Shown here: positions 8,580 through 16,512 of the stretch, in pieces
Layout: the number at the start of each line of letters is the position of its first letter
Numbering within the stretch: the stretch's first letter is position 1
Assembly (NCBI GenBank): GCA_041596215.1
Contig: JBFHIZ010000004.1
Span: 49,058 to 113,057 of the forward strand
Length of the DNA stretch: 64,000 bases
Direction of reading: 5' to 3'
Source: JBFHIZ01 sp041596215
Lineage (GTDB): Bacteria > Bacillota > Clostridia > Lachnospirales > Lachnospiraceae
Program-made: the position numbers and the translations under genes
The notes under the pieces: generated by a model
Told to the model about the DNA's origin: nothing
Databases searched by the model: none
The model's input: only the letters and a program-made list of their open reading frames with translations

Positions 8580-10610
8580 ATGTTAGGTTTATTATATGTG
8601 TTTACATGTATTCTTACAGGATATGTATTTTGTAGTCTTTCAATCAAAGATTTACCGTTGCTAGGGAGGGAGTCTTATTCCAAAAAGAAAATTGGTTTTT
8701 CGAATTTCTTTTTTGTTGCACCTGCAAGTTTTTTGGTGGGGACTTGTTTTGTGACTTGGTTTGTATACTTGATTGCATACTTAGTGTGTGTAAGTGGAAT
8801 AAATACAGAAGAACCTTTGTTGTTAGCAAATGCACTTTCTTTTGTTCTGTTTTTATGTTTGGATGGATGGATAATAGCAAGGCGTAAGATGGGAATTACA
8901 TTGCAAATATCTGCGATAACTCTATCTGAGATCATAGGTGGATGCTTTTTGCTACTTGGGACAACTTGGCTTATGTTTGACGTATTTTATTTACTTGAAG
9001 ACACCGCATATGTAGGAGTAACTGTTTTTGGAGATTTTGCACCACATATTGGAATGATACGGTCTTTTTCAGAAGGAAATAATTTTCCTACGATGTATCC
9101 ACATTTCACAGGTGAAGATGTTCGATATCACTTTATGTTTCAATTCCTGGCGGGTAATCTGGAATATTTGGGAATGCGTCTTGATTATGCATTTAATCTA
9201 CCAAGCATTTTATCTTTTCTCAGTATGATGTCCTTACTATATGTTTTGGTATTAAAGATATTTGCAAAACGAAAAACGGCAGCATTAACATTACTCTTTG
9301 TATTATTTCGTCCAAGTATGGCTGTGTATACTTTTTTTTCTCAAATACCAAAAGAAGAGAGTTTTTTAAAAACAGTTTGGAACTATGATGTGTTTTTGGG
9401 GGATACCGTGCATGAAGATTGGGGGTTTTATAATCTGAATGTATATTGTAACCAAAGACATTTTGCGTTTGCTTTAGGAATTATGTTTCTAACACTTATT
9501 CTTACATTGCCCTATCTATATGAAATGGAAACGATATTATCAAATGCAAAAAAGGAAGGGAAACAAAAATTTAAATCTTGTTTTTTGGAAAAAGGATGTT
9601 TTGGATGGAAAGATCTTAAATGTTCCGTTTTTCTTGGATTGCTTGTTGGAGGGATTGCCTTTTGGAATGGATCCATTATGGTTGCAACACTTGCGACATT
9701 ATTCTGTGTTGCGATATTTGCAAATCATAGATTGGACTTTATAGTAATTGCGGGAATTACAGTAGTTTTATCTTTTCTGCAAACAAATTTATTTATAGAA
9801 GGGGCAGCAGTAAGTCCGTCCTTTTATTTTGGTTATCTTGCCGATCCAAAAACTGTTTTTTCTGTGATCGTATTTATATTTACACTTTGTTCTCCGCTAA
9901 TTATTTTTTTAATAATATATTTGCTGTTTGAAAGAAAAATAATTCGAAAATATCTTGTTTTTGTCATGATGAGTCCATTTATAATGGCATTTTTGCTTTC
10001 GCTTACACCGGATATATCTGTGAACCATAAATGGATTTTAATTTCAATGATATTGGCATCTATGTTTCTTGCCGCTTGTCTTGAAAAGATTTTTTCATTT
10101 CGCAGAATTGGATTTAAAATTATCACAGGAATACTTATTCTTTCTATATGTATGACAGGATTAATCGATTTGCGGATTCTGATTCATAAAAATGAATGGA
10201 AGTTAGAATATATTATCTCTTCGGAAAAAGAGGAATGGATTGCGAAACATAGTGATTCGAAAGATATTTTTTTAACAGATACGTATTCCCTAAATGATGT
10301 AGTTTTTGCAGGAGCTATGCTTTATTATGGATGGTCTTACTATGCGTGGAGTGCAGGCTATAATACTTCGGAAAGAGCGGAGAAAGTAAATGAAATGTAT
10401 GGGGCTAAGGATATCAGTAGACTAAAAGAACTGGTGCAAGAAGAAGGAATCACCTATATTATCGTTGAAAAGGCAAATCGTGAAAATACAAATTATGTTT
10501 TGCAAGAGGATGTAATTGCAAAGGCTTATAAAGAGGTGTATTCCGAAGGGGATGGAGAATGGAAGTTTACAATTTATGATACTAGACAAGCATTTGAATT
10601 CATGGAATAA
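8580..10610 (+). CDS. Polytopic membrane protein, GT-C/DUF2298-like (first of pair)
   Basis: 676-residue protein with about a dozen hydrophobic segments and a C-terminal soluble part of about 130 residues. Loop residues resemble GT-C-type polyprenyl-phosphate-sugar-dependent glycosyltransferases and the neighbouring DUF2298 protein: GDFAPHIGMIRSF in the first large outer loop, then FTGEDVRYHFMFQ, CNQRHFAFALG and AFWNGS. The C-terminal part (AGAMLYYGWSYYAWSAGYNT) parallels that of the second protein. The start is set at 8580, five bases after AGGGGG; an ATG at 8553 lies inside the terminator stem. It probably transfers a lipid-linked sugar to a surface glycan or protein outside the membrane; donor and acceptor are unknown. 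Family assignment is weaker than for its neighbour. Confidence 0.65.
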   Translation: MLGLLYVFTCILTGYVFCSLSIKDLPLLGRESYSKKKIGFSNFFFVAPASFLVGTCFVTWFVYLIAYLVCVSGINTEEPLLLANALSFVLFLCLDGWIIARRKMGITLQISAITLSEIIGGCFLLLGTTWLMFDVFYLLEDTAYVGVTVFGDFAPHIGMIRSFSEGNNFPTMYPHFTGEDVRYHFMFQFLAGNLEYLGMRLDYAFNLPSILSFLSMMSLLYVLVLKIFAKRKTAALTLLFVLFRPSMAVYTFFSQIPKEESFLKTVWNYDVFLGDTVHEDWGFYNLNVYCNQRHFAFALGIMFLTLILTLPYLYEMETILSNAKKEGKQKFKSCFLEKGCFGWKDLKCSVFLGLLVGGIAFWNGSIMVATLATLFCVAIFANHRLDFIVIAGITVVLSFLQTNLFIEGAAVSPSFYFGYLADPKTVFSVIVFIFTLCSPLIIFLIIYLLFERKIIRKYLVFVMMSPFIMAFLLSLTPDISVNHKWILISMILASMFLAACLEKIFSFRRIGFKIITGILILSICMTGLIDLRILIHKNEWKLEYIISSEKEEWIAKHSDSKDIFLTDTYSLNDVVFAGAMLYYGWSYYAWSAGYNTSERAEKVNEMYGAKDISRLKELVQEEGITYIIVEKANRENTNYVLQEDVIAKAYKEVYSEGDGEWKFTIYDTRQAFEFME

Positions 10611-10654
10611 TAAATGGTAATAAGTGAAATGGGATACAAAATAAGGAGGGGAAA

Positions 10655-12958
10655 ATGAGTATAAAAAGAAAAGTAAGCGAGATAATCCAACTGTTGTTTC
10701 CAATGATTCTTCTTGGTCTTTTGATGGTTGCATTAGCGCATCTTTTTTTAGGAGTAGAAGCAATTTATTTTTTGAAATGGTATTTCATGTTGTTCTTATT
10801 AGGAATTTCTTTTTTTCCAATTAGTACCATGCTTTTTCCTACCTTTGAAAACAAAGGCTATCTTTTTTCTAAAGTGATAGGAATTTTAGTTGTAGGATTT
10901 TCATTGTGGGTATTGTCTTCTTTACATTTGTTGAAATTCACAAGAAGTAATGCAATTTACGTCACTTTATTTCTACTTGGATTAGAAATTGTGATCCTTA
11001 TTGTTTTGCGAAAAAGAAGGAAAAGGTTTCAATTTTTAATCAAAAATAAAGAAAGTTATAGCAAACGTTTTTTGTTTATTGAGATGATGTTTTTTGTTAT
11101 TTTTTTAGCTTTTTTATATCTCAAAGGATTTAAACCAGAGGCTTTTGGAACAGAAAAATTTATGGACTATGGATTTATGACGAGTTTCATGCGAACAGAA
11201 TATTTTCCGCCTAATGATTTTTGGTTTTCTGGTCAATCGTTAAATTATTATTATGTGGGACAGTATTTCATGACCTTTTTAACGAAACTTTCAGGGAATA
11301 CGGTAGTATATGGATATAATTTAGCACTAATGATGATCGCGGCATTCTGCTTTTGCCTTTCCTATGAAATTGGAAAAGAAATTTTTCGTATGTTTCAGAT
11401 TAAAAAAGAGGGTATACAAAGGAAACAAAGTAGAATCGCAATGTTTGCAGGTGTTTTAACTGCATTTGCAGTCACAATTGCAGGAAATATGCATTATGTT
11501 TTATTTTATAAAATAGTTCCAGCAATCCAAGATATATTGGAAATTGAAGGAACTGCATATTGGTTTCCGAATTCCACTAGGTATATTGGATATCGACCAG
11601 ATGTGCCGGATAAAACAATTCATGAGTTTCCAGCATATTCATTTGTATTAGGAGATTTACATGCACATGTGATAGATATTATGTTTGTACTGACTTTTTT
11701 GGCTGTTTTGGTTGCGTTTGTTTCATTAAAAAAATCACGTATGCAACAAGCTAGATGTGGAAATCCACAGATATTAGAAGCAAAAAATGAAATGTTTTCC
11801 ATTTCAATTATTTTCTTGGGATTTTTATTAGGGATTTTTCAGATGACAAATTTTTGGGATTATCCTATTTATTTTACAGTAGCAATTCTAACGATTTTAT
11901 TTTGTAATCTTGTACAGACCGGATTTCGAAAAACTTGGATGGGAAGTACGATTGGACAAATAGTTGTATTATTTATGATATCGCAAATAACATCCTATTT
12001 ATTTCAAATGCAATTTGTAGCAATGGTAAATGGAATTGGTATTTGCCAAATGCATACACCATTCTATCAACTTTTGATTTTATGGGGATTACCAATTACG
12101 ATTGTTTTAGGATATTTTATATATCAGGTAAAAAAACAAAGGAAAAAGAGCAATCCACTGTATAAAAACAAACTGTTTTCCTTGTTAGGAGAAATGGAGA
12201 CATCGGATTTGTTTGTATTAATCCTTGGGTTTAGTGCAATAGGTTTGGTTTTGATTCCCGAAGTGATTTATGTAAAAGATATTTATGAAGGCGATTATGA
12301 TCGATCGAATACTATGTTTAAATTGGTATATCAAGCATTTCTTTTATTTGGAATCAGTATGAGCTTTATTATAACGAAATTGATTTTTCATCCAGAGGGG
12401 GAAAAACATAGAAAAAGAGGACTTGTGGCATTGGTTTTATTGATTTCCACTTGTGGATATTTTGTAACAGCATCGGGAATGTGGTTTGGAGAAATAGATA
12501 GTAATCGTAGGGTTGGATTGGATGCAACTTTATTTGCGGAAAAAGAATTGCCAGATGATATCGAAGGAATTAATTGGTTAAATGATCATGTGATAGAGCC
12601 AGTGGTTGTATTAGAAGCAAATGGGGAAAGTTATACTTTATATGAAAGGGTATCCACATTAACTGGATTACCAACTTTATTGGGTTGGTATACGCATGAA
12701 TGGCTATGGCAAAACACAACGGAAAATATAAATATAAGACAAGAAGATATTCTCTCCATTTATACATCTACAGACTTGGAGTTGGTTAGAGAAAAGATAA
12801 GGAAATATGAGGTGGCATATATTTTTATTGGTCAGATGGAGTATATAAGGTATGAAAATATAAACGTAGATGGCTTATCTTCTATGGGCGAGATTGTATA
12901 TATTAAAAATGACACCGTTTCTGAAAAACCTACCATGATTATAAAAATAGCCCCATAA
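10655..12958 (+). CDS. DUF2298 (YYY-domain) membrane protein, putative GT-C glycosyltransferase
   Basis: 767 residues, with many membrane segments and a soluble C-terminal domain. It shows the DUF2298 signatures: FMDYGFMTSFMRTEYFPPND, WFSGQSLNYYYVGQY with the run of tyrosines that names the domain, FVLGDLHAHVID, and TNFWDYPIYF. DUF2298 proteins are predicted membrane glycosyltransferases of unknown specificity. AAGGAGGGG precedes the ATG at 10655, 45 bases after the previous stop, so the two genes form one unit. The C-terminal domain (LGWYTHEWLWQNTTEN, then an IFIGQMEY segment) resembles the end of the upstream protein, suggesting an old duplication. The stop codon lies inside the terminator hairpin shared with the converging GT2 gene. 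Confidence 0.82.
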   Translation: MSIKRKVSEIIQLLFPMILLGLLMVALAHLFLGVEAIYFLKWYFMLFLLGISFFPISTMLFPTFENKGYLFSKVIGILVVGFSLWVLSSLHLLKFTRSNAIYVTLFLLGLEIVILIVLRKRRKRFQFLIKNKESYSKRFLFIEMMFFVIFLAFLYLKGFKPEAFGTEKFMDYGFMTSFMRTEYFPPNDFWFSGQSLNYYYVGQYFMTFLTKLSGNTVVYGYNLALMMIAAFCFCLSYEIGKEIFRMFQIKKEGIQRKQSRIAMFAGVLTAFAVTIAGNMHYVLFYKIVPAIQDILEIEGTAYWFPNSTRYIGYRPDVPDKTIHEFPAYSFVLGDLHAHVIDIMFVLTFLAVLVAFVSLKKSRMQQARCGNPQILEAKNEMFSISIIFLGFLLGIFQMTNFWDYPIYFTVAILTILFCNLVQTGFRKTWMGSTIGQIVVLFMISQITSYLFQMQFVAMVNGIGICQMHTPFYQLLILWGLPITIVLGYFIYQVKKQRKKSNPLYKNKLFSLLGEMETSDLFVLILGFSAIGLVLIPEVIYVKDIYEGDYDRSNTMFKLVYQAFLLFGISMSFIITKLIFHPEGEKHRKRGLVALVLLISTCGYFVTASGMWFGEIDSNRRVGLDATLFAEKELPDDIEGINWLNDHVIEPVVVLEANGESYTLYERVSTLTGLPTLLGWYTHEWLWQNTTENINIRQEDILSIYTSTDLELVREKIRKYEVAYIFIGQMEYIRYENINVDGLSSMGEIVYIKNDTVSEKPTMIIKIAP

Positions 12959-12974
12959 AAATGAGGCTATTTTT
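12943..12974. terminator. Bidirectional terminator overlapping both gene ends
   Basis: AAAAATAGCC (12943-12952) pairs perfectly with GGCTATTTTT (12965-12974). The A and T ends serve as U-tracts in both directions. The stop of the rightward DUF2298 gene (12956-12958) lies in the loop, and that of the leftward GT2 gene (12973-12975) overlaps the other arm. Confidence 0.85.
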
Positions 12975-13689
12975 ATATGCTTTTTTTTAGCACTCGAAAA
13001 TCTTTCCACGCTTGTTTTCCGATTTTGAAAATTCGCTTCATATTTATGGAATTCACACCACCTTGTCTAGGACGAAAGGTAATAGGAATAAACTTTACTT
13101 CGCGTTTATGCTTTGCATAGATGACGGAAAGCAAAACATTGGAAAGGTTGAAGTCGGTGGGAATTTCAGGAAGATATGTTTGCAGAGTTTTTGCTTTTAA
13201 TAAACGATAAGGTGTATTAGCATCGATAATAGAAACACCAAAACTCATACGAATTACAAGTTTTAAAGTTTTTGTAACAAAAACGCGAGAAAACCCATCT
13301 TCTCTTTTATTACGATGTCCTATGAGCATGTCGAAAAGTTCTCGCTCGTTCCAAAAAGGTGGAAACTCGGAAGGCAGTGTTTGCCCGTCGGAGTCCGTTT
13401 GAAAAACATAATCTGCACCATGTTCTAAAGCATAGCGATATCCAAAAAGAACCGTGGCACCATGTCCACTATTAGCTTTTGTAAGAGGCAAGAATTGCGG
13501 ATGATTTTTGGCATATTCTTGCATCATTGAGAATGTTTGATCTTTACTTCCGTCATCAATAATTATAAGGCGACTATCTTTTCCTGTTTGTTCTACGATG
13601 GGGTACCAATCATGAATTACATTTGTGATATTTTCTTCTTCGTTGTAAGCAGGAATAACAATAAATAATGTGTCCGTTGAACTATTCAT
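12973..13689 (-). CDS. Family 2 glycosyltransferase, DPM1-like
   Basis: 238-residue soluble GT-A enzyme without membrane helices. Family 2 motifs are present: FIVIPAYNEEENI at the N-terminus, LIIIDDGSKDQT, and QTDSDGQT for the metal-binding DXD, followed by RPRQGGVNSIN near the C-terminus. The layout resembles dolichyl/undecaprenyl-phosphate mannosyl- or glucosyltransferases, which make the lipid-phosphate-sugar donors used by GT-C membrane enzymes. Its ATG overlaps the end of glf by eight bases (ATGAATAG), so the two are translationally coupled. The context suggests it charges polyprenyl phosphate for the DUF2298 pair that converges on it (inference). Confidence 0.85.
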   Translation of the reverse strand: MNSSTDTLFIVIPAYNEEENITNVIHDWYPIVEQTGKDSRLIIIDDGSKDQTFSMMQEYAKNHPQFLPLTKANSGHGATVLFGYRYALEHGADYVFQTDSDGQTLPSEFPPFWNERELFDMLIGHRNKREDGFSRVFVTKTLKLVIRMSFGVSIIDANTPYRLLKAKTLQTYLPEIPTDFNLSNVLLSVIYAKHKREVKFIPITFRPRQGGVNSINMKRIFKIGKQAWKDFRVLKKSI

Positions 13690-14821
13690 AAGTTTCTCCG
13701 TTCTGTGAGCTACAGTGAGTTTTTACTAAATCAAGGGCTGCACGAATTACTTTATCCATATCGTAGTATTTATAATTCCCAAGTCTTCCACCAAATAGGG
13801 TAGAAGGCTCTTTTTTTGCTAAAGCTTTATATTTTAAGAAAAGAGCATTATTTTTTTCATCATTAATTGGATAATAGGGTTCATCACCAGGCTTGAATGC
13901 ACGTGAGAATTCTTTGGTGAGGATAGTGCCTTTACAATCATTAAATGTAAAATGTTTGTGTTCGAGAATACGTGTATATGGAATTTCTTTTTCTGTATAA
14001 TTAACAACTGCATTTCCTTGGTAATTATCAATATCTGGATGGTATTCCGTTTGAAATTCCAAAGAACGATATTCCAGAGCACCATAGATATAGTTAAAAT
14101 AAGCATCAATCATACCAGTAAACAATACGGTTCCATAGGTTATTTCTTTTGTTTTTTTCCATACGTTCTTTGCTTCAAAAAAATCAGTGTTTTGTTTTAC
14201 GGGTATATCCTTAAGCATATTTTCTACAATACGGGTATATCCATGGATGGGAATCCCTTGATAAGGGTCTCTAAAATAATTGTTATTATAAGTGAATCGA
14301 ACAGGTAGACGATTAATAATAAAGGCTGGCAGTTCGGTACAGTCTTTCCCCCATTGCTTTTCCGTGTATCCTTTGATTAACTTCGTATAGATATCATGTC
14401 CAACCAAATGTAAGGCTTGTTGTTCGAGATTGTTTATTGGTTGTCCTTCAAGCTCTTTGATTTGCTCATGAATTATTTTCTTAGCTTCAGCAGGGGTTCT
14501 AATTCCCCACATTTTGCTAAAGGTATTCATATTAAAGGGCAGATTATAGAGTTCCTCTTTATAAATGGCAATAGGTTCATTTCGATAGTGATTAAATTCA
14601 GTAAATTGGTTGATATATTCCCAGACTTCCTGATCAGAAGTATGAAAGATGTGTGCTCCATATTTATGGACGTCAATGGAATGTTGCGATTCGGTATAGA
14701 TATTTCCTGCGATATGTGGACGCTTATCGATGACGAGGCATGTTTTTCCTTTTTGTTTCATTTCATGAGCAAATGTAGAACCAAAAAGTCCCGCGCCTAC
14801 AATTAAATAATCATAATACAT
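13682..14821 (-). CDS. glf: UDP-galactopyranose mutase
   Basis: 379-residue FAD enzyme that interconverts UDP-galactopyranose and UDP-galactofuranose, supplying Galf for surface glycans. The Rossmann motif VGAGLFGSTFA is at residues 7-17, followed by YTESQHSIDVHKYGAHIFHT and NLPFNMNTFSKMWG, which are typical of the family. The start is at 14821, after AAGGGGGG at suitable spacing; a further ATG upstream (14869) would add a non-homologous leader. It is first gene of a two-gene unit with the GT2 and has a promoter whose -10 lies in a palindrome. Clostridial surface polymers containing Galf are known; the polymer made here is not identifiable. Confidence 0.95.
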   Translation of the reverse strand: MYYDYLIVGAGLFGSTFAHEMKQKGKTCLVIDKRPHIAGNIYTESQHSIDVHKYGAHIFHTSDQEVWEYINQFTEFNHYRNEPIAIYKEELYNLPFNMNTFSKMWGIRTPAEAKKIIHEQIKELEGQPINNLEQQALHLVGHDIYTKLIKGYTEKQWGKDCTELPAFIINRLPVRFTYNNNYFRDPYQGIPIHGYTRIVENMLKDIPVKQNTDFFEAKNVWKKTKEITYGTVLFTGMIDAYFNYIYGALEYRSLEFQTEYHPDIDNYQGNAVVNYTEKEIPYTRILEHKHFTFNDCKGTILTKEFSRAFKPGDEPYYPINDEKNNALFLKYKALAKKEPSTLFGGRLGNYKYYDMDKVIRAALDLVKTHCSSQNGETYE

Positions 14822-14841
14822 AGTAATTCCCCCCTTACTTA

Positions 14842-14882
14842 TATACTGTTTACAGTATAATACATGCAAAGAATTTATTCAA
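14842..14882 (-). promoter_or_regulatory. glf promoter overlapping a palindrome
   Basis: Leftward TTGAAT (14882-14877) and TATACT (14859-14854) are separated by 17 bp. The -10 is the first arm of the perfect inverted repeat TATACTGT-AA-ACAGTATA (14859-14842), a likely repressor operator covering the -10 and the transcription start. Confidence 0.6.
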
Positions 14883-14995
14883 ACAATTTACGTAAACAGA
14901 GCTTATTAGAAAATATGAGTAAACATATAAAGTAAGGAATGAGAATAATAAGAAAAGTGGAAAGAATGTGCAATTGTTAAAAAAGTAAGAAGATA

Positions 14996-15025
14996 TTGTC
15001 TTTTGTAAATAAAATCTGTTATAAT
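14996..15025 (+). promoter_or_regulatory. Promoter of the desulfoferrodoxin gene
   Basis: TTGTCT (14996-15001) and a perfect TATAAT (15020-15025) are separated by 18 bp, 55 bases before the ATG. Confidence 0.6.
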
Positions 15026-15080
15026 AGAAATAGAACCAAAACATAGAAATAGTAGATATACGAAAGGTAGGTAGGGTAGA

Positions 15081-15452
15081 ATGAAGAAATTTTATGTATG
15101 TAAGGTCTGTGGAAATTTAGTAGGATTGATTAAAGATGGTGGCGGCGAATTAGTTTGCTGTGGAGAACCAATGGTAGAATTGAAAGCAAATTCTGTAGAT
15201 GCAGCAACCGAAAAACATGTTCCAGTGGTAGAAAAAGTGGGAACGAAAATTGTGGTTACCGTAGGTGACGTATTACATCCAATGGAAGAAAAGCATTTTA
15301 TTGAATGGATTTACTTAGAGACAGCACATGGCGGAAAACGTGTAGAATTAAAACCAGGTGATGAACCAAAAGCAGAGTTTTGTATGAGTGATGAACCAGT
15401 CGCAGCATATGCATATTGTAATTTACATGGACTATGGAAAGCTGAAGTTTAG
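15081..15452 (+). CDS. dfx: Desulfoferrodoxin (superoxide reductase, 2Fe type)
   Basis: 123-residue cytoplasmic enzyme that reduces superoxide to hydrogen peroxide without making O2, an oxygen defence of anaerobes. Both iron sites are present: center I (desulforedoxin type) with Cys7, Cys10, Cys26 and Cys27, and center II with His46, His66, His72, Cys113 and His116, including the conserved EKHVP and the C-terminal YCNLHGLW. The ATG at 15081 follows AGGTAGGG. The gene has its own promoter. A hairpin with only a short T run separates it from metF, so partial read-through is possible. The reductant is normally rubredoxin, which is not in the window. Confidence 0.96.
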   Translation: MKKFYVCKVCGNLVGLIKDGGGELVCCGEPMVELKANSVDAATEKHVPVVEKVGTKIVVTVGDVLHPMEEKHFIEWIYLETAHGGKRVELKPGDEPKAEFCMSDEPVAAYAYCNLHGLWKAEV

Positions 15453-15475
15453 GATAAAAGCAAAGAATTATATAG

Positions 15476-15501
15476 AACGGATGGGGAAACCTATCCGTTT
15501 T
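15476..15501 (+). terminator. Weak terminator-like hairpin between dfx and metF
   Basis: AACGGAT (15476-15482) pairs with ATCCGTT (15493-15499), with GG/CC inside; only TTTT then AT follows. It ends 27 bases before the metF ATG. Confidence 0.55.
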
Positions 15502-15527
15502 ATAAAATGAAAAACATTGAGGAAATT

Positions 15528-16388
15528 ATGACAATAAACGAGACATTTAAAAAGAAAAAACCTGTGATTTCATTTGAAATATTTCCACCGAAAAGGGATA
15601 CCACCCTTGCAAATATTGATGAAACACTTAACATTCTAAGTACACTACATCCGGATTTTATTAGTGTTACTTTTGGTGCGGGTGGAAGTAGTACAAATAA
15701 TAAAACCATTGCAATTGCGAGAAAAATCAAAGATACCTATGGGATTACTCCAATCGTTCATATGACATGTATGAATTATACAAAAAAAGAAATGCTATCT
15801 TTTTTACACGAATTAAAACAGGACGACATTCATAATATTTTAGCACTTAGAGGAGATTATAATCCGAAATTTGAACCAAAGAAAGAATTCAATTATGCTT
15901 CGGATTTGGTTGCATTTATTCGTAAAAATGGAGATTTTGAAGTAAGTGGAGCTTGCTATCCAGAATGCCATCCGGATTCAGAAAATATTGTGGATGACTT
16001 AAAACATTTACGTAAAAAAGTTGATGCGGGCGCAACTCATTTAATATCGCAATTATTTTTTGACAATGAATTATTCTATGAATTTGAAGAAAAAGCAAGA
16101 ATTGCAGGAATTGAGGTTCCAATAGAAGCAGGAATTATGCCAGTGATTAATAAAGCACAAATCGAGAGGATGGTTAGCATGTGCGGTGCCTCTTTGCCAG
16201 AAAAATTTCGGTGTATTTTGGACAAGTATGAAGATAATAAGGATGCATTGTTTGATGTTGGAATTATTTATGCAGTTAATCAGATTGCTGATTTAATTGC
16301 ACATGGCGTAGATGGAATTCATATTTATACCATGAATAATCCACTTGTGGCAAAACGTATCTGTGAAGAAATTAAAAATTTAATTTAA
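15528..16388 (+). CDS. metF: Methylenetetrahydrofolate reductase
   Basis: 286-residue single-domain MTHFR, which reduces 5,10-methylene-THF to 5-methyl-THF for methionine synthesis or the methyl branch of acetyl-CoA synthesis. Family features: ISFEIFPPKRD at the start, ISVTFGAGGSSTN, ILALRGDYNP, ACYPECHPDS and HLISQLFFDN. The start at 15528 is preferred because GAGGA lies five bases ahead; an in-frame ATG at 15507 has no ribosome binding site and lies against the hairpin. It lacks the MetV partner of acetogenic complexes nearby, so the housekeeping form is most likely. A strong terminator follows. Confidence 0.93.
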   Translation: MTINETFKKKKPVISFEIFPPKRDTTLANIDETLNILSTLHPDFISVTFGAGGSSTNNKTIAIARKIKDTYGITPIVHMTCMNYTKKEMLSFLHELKQDDIHNILALRGDYNPKFEPKKEFNYASDLVAFIRKNGDFEVSGACYPECHPDSENIVDDLKHLRKKVDAGATHLISQLFFDNELFYEFEEKARIAGIEVPIEAGIMPVINKAQIERMVSMCGASLPEKFRCILDKYEDNKDALFDVGIIYAVNQIADLIAHGVDGIHIYTMNNPLVAKRICEEIKNLI

Positions 16389-16397
16389 GGAAATAAG

Positions 16398-16431
16398 TAT
16401 GCAAAAAGATTATCTTTTTGCATATTTTTTT
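16398..16431 (+). terminator. Terminator of metF
   Basis: TATGCAAAAAGA pairs with TCTTTTTGCATA around a TTA loop, followed by a long T run. Confidence 0.88.
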
Positions 16432-16512
16432 GCGTAACTGTAGATTTTTCATTCATTTATTTGTATGATTAAATATGTGTAAATTTAAAGATAAGGTGAT
16501 AAGGAGACTGGT

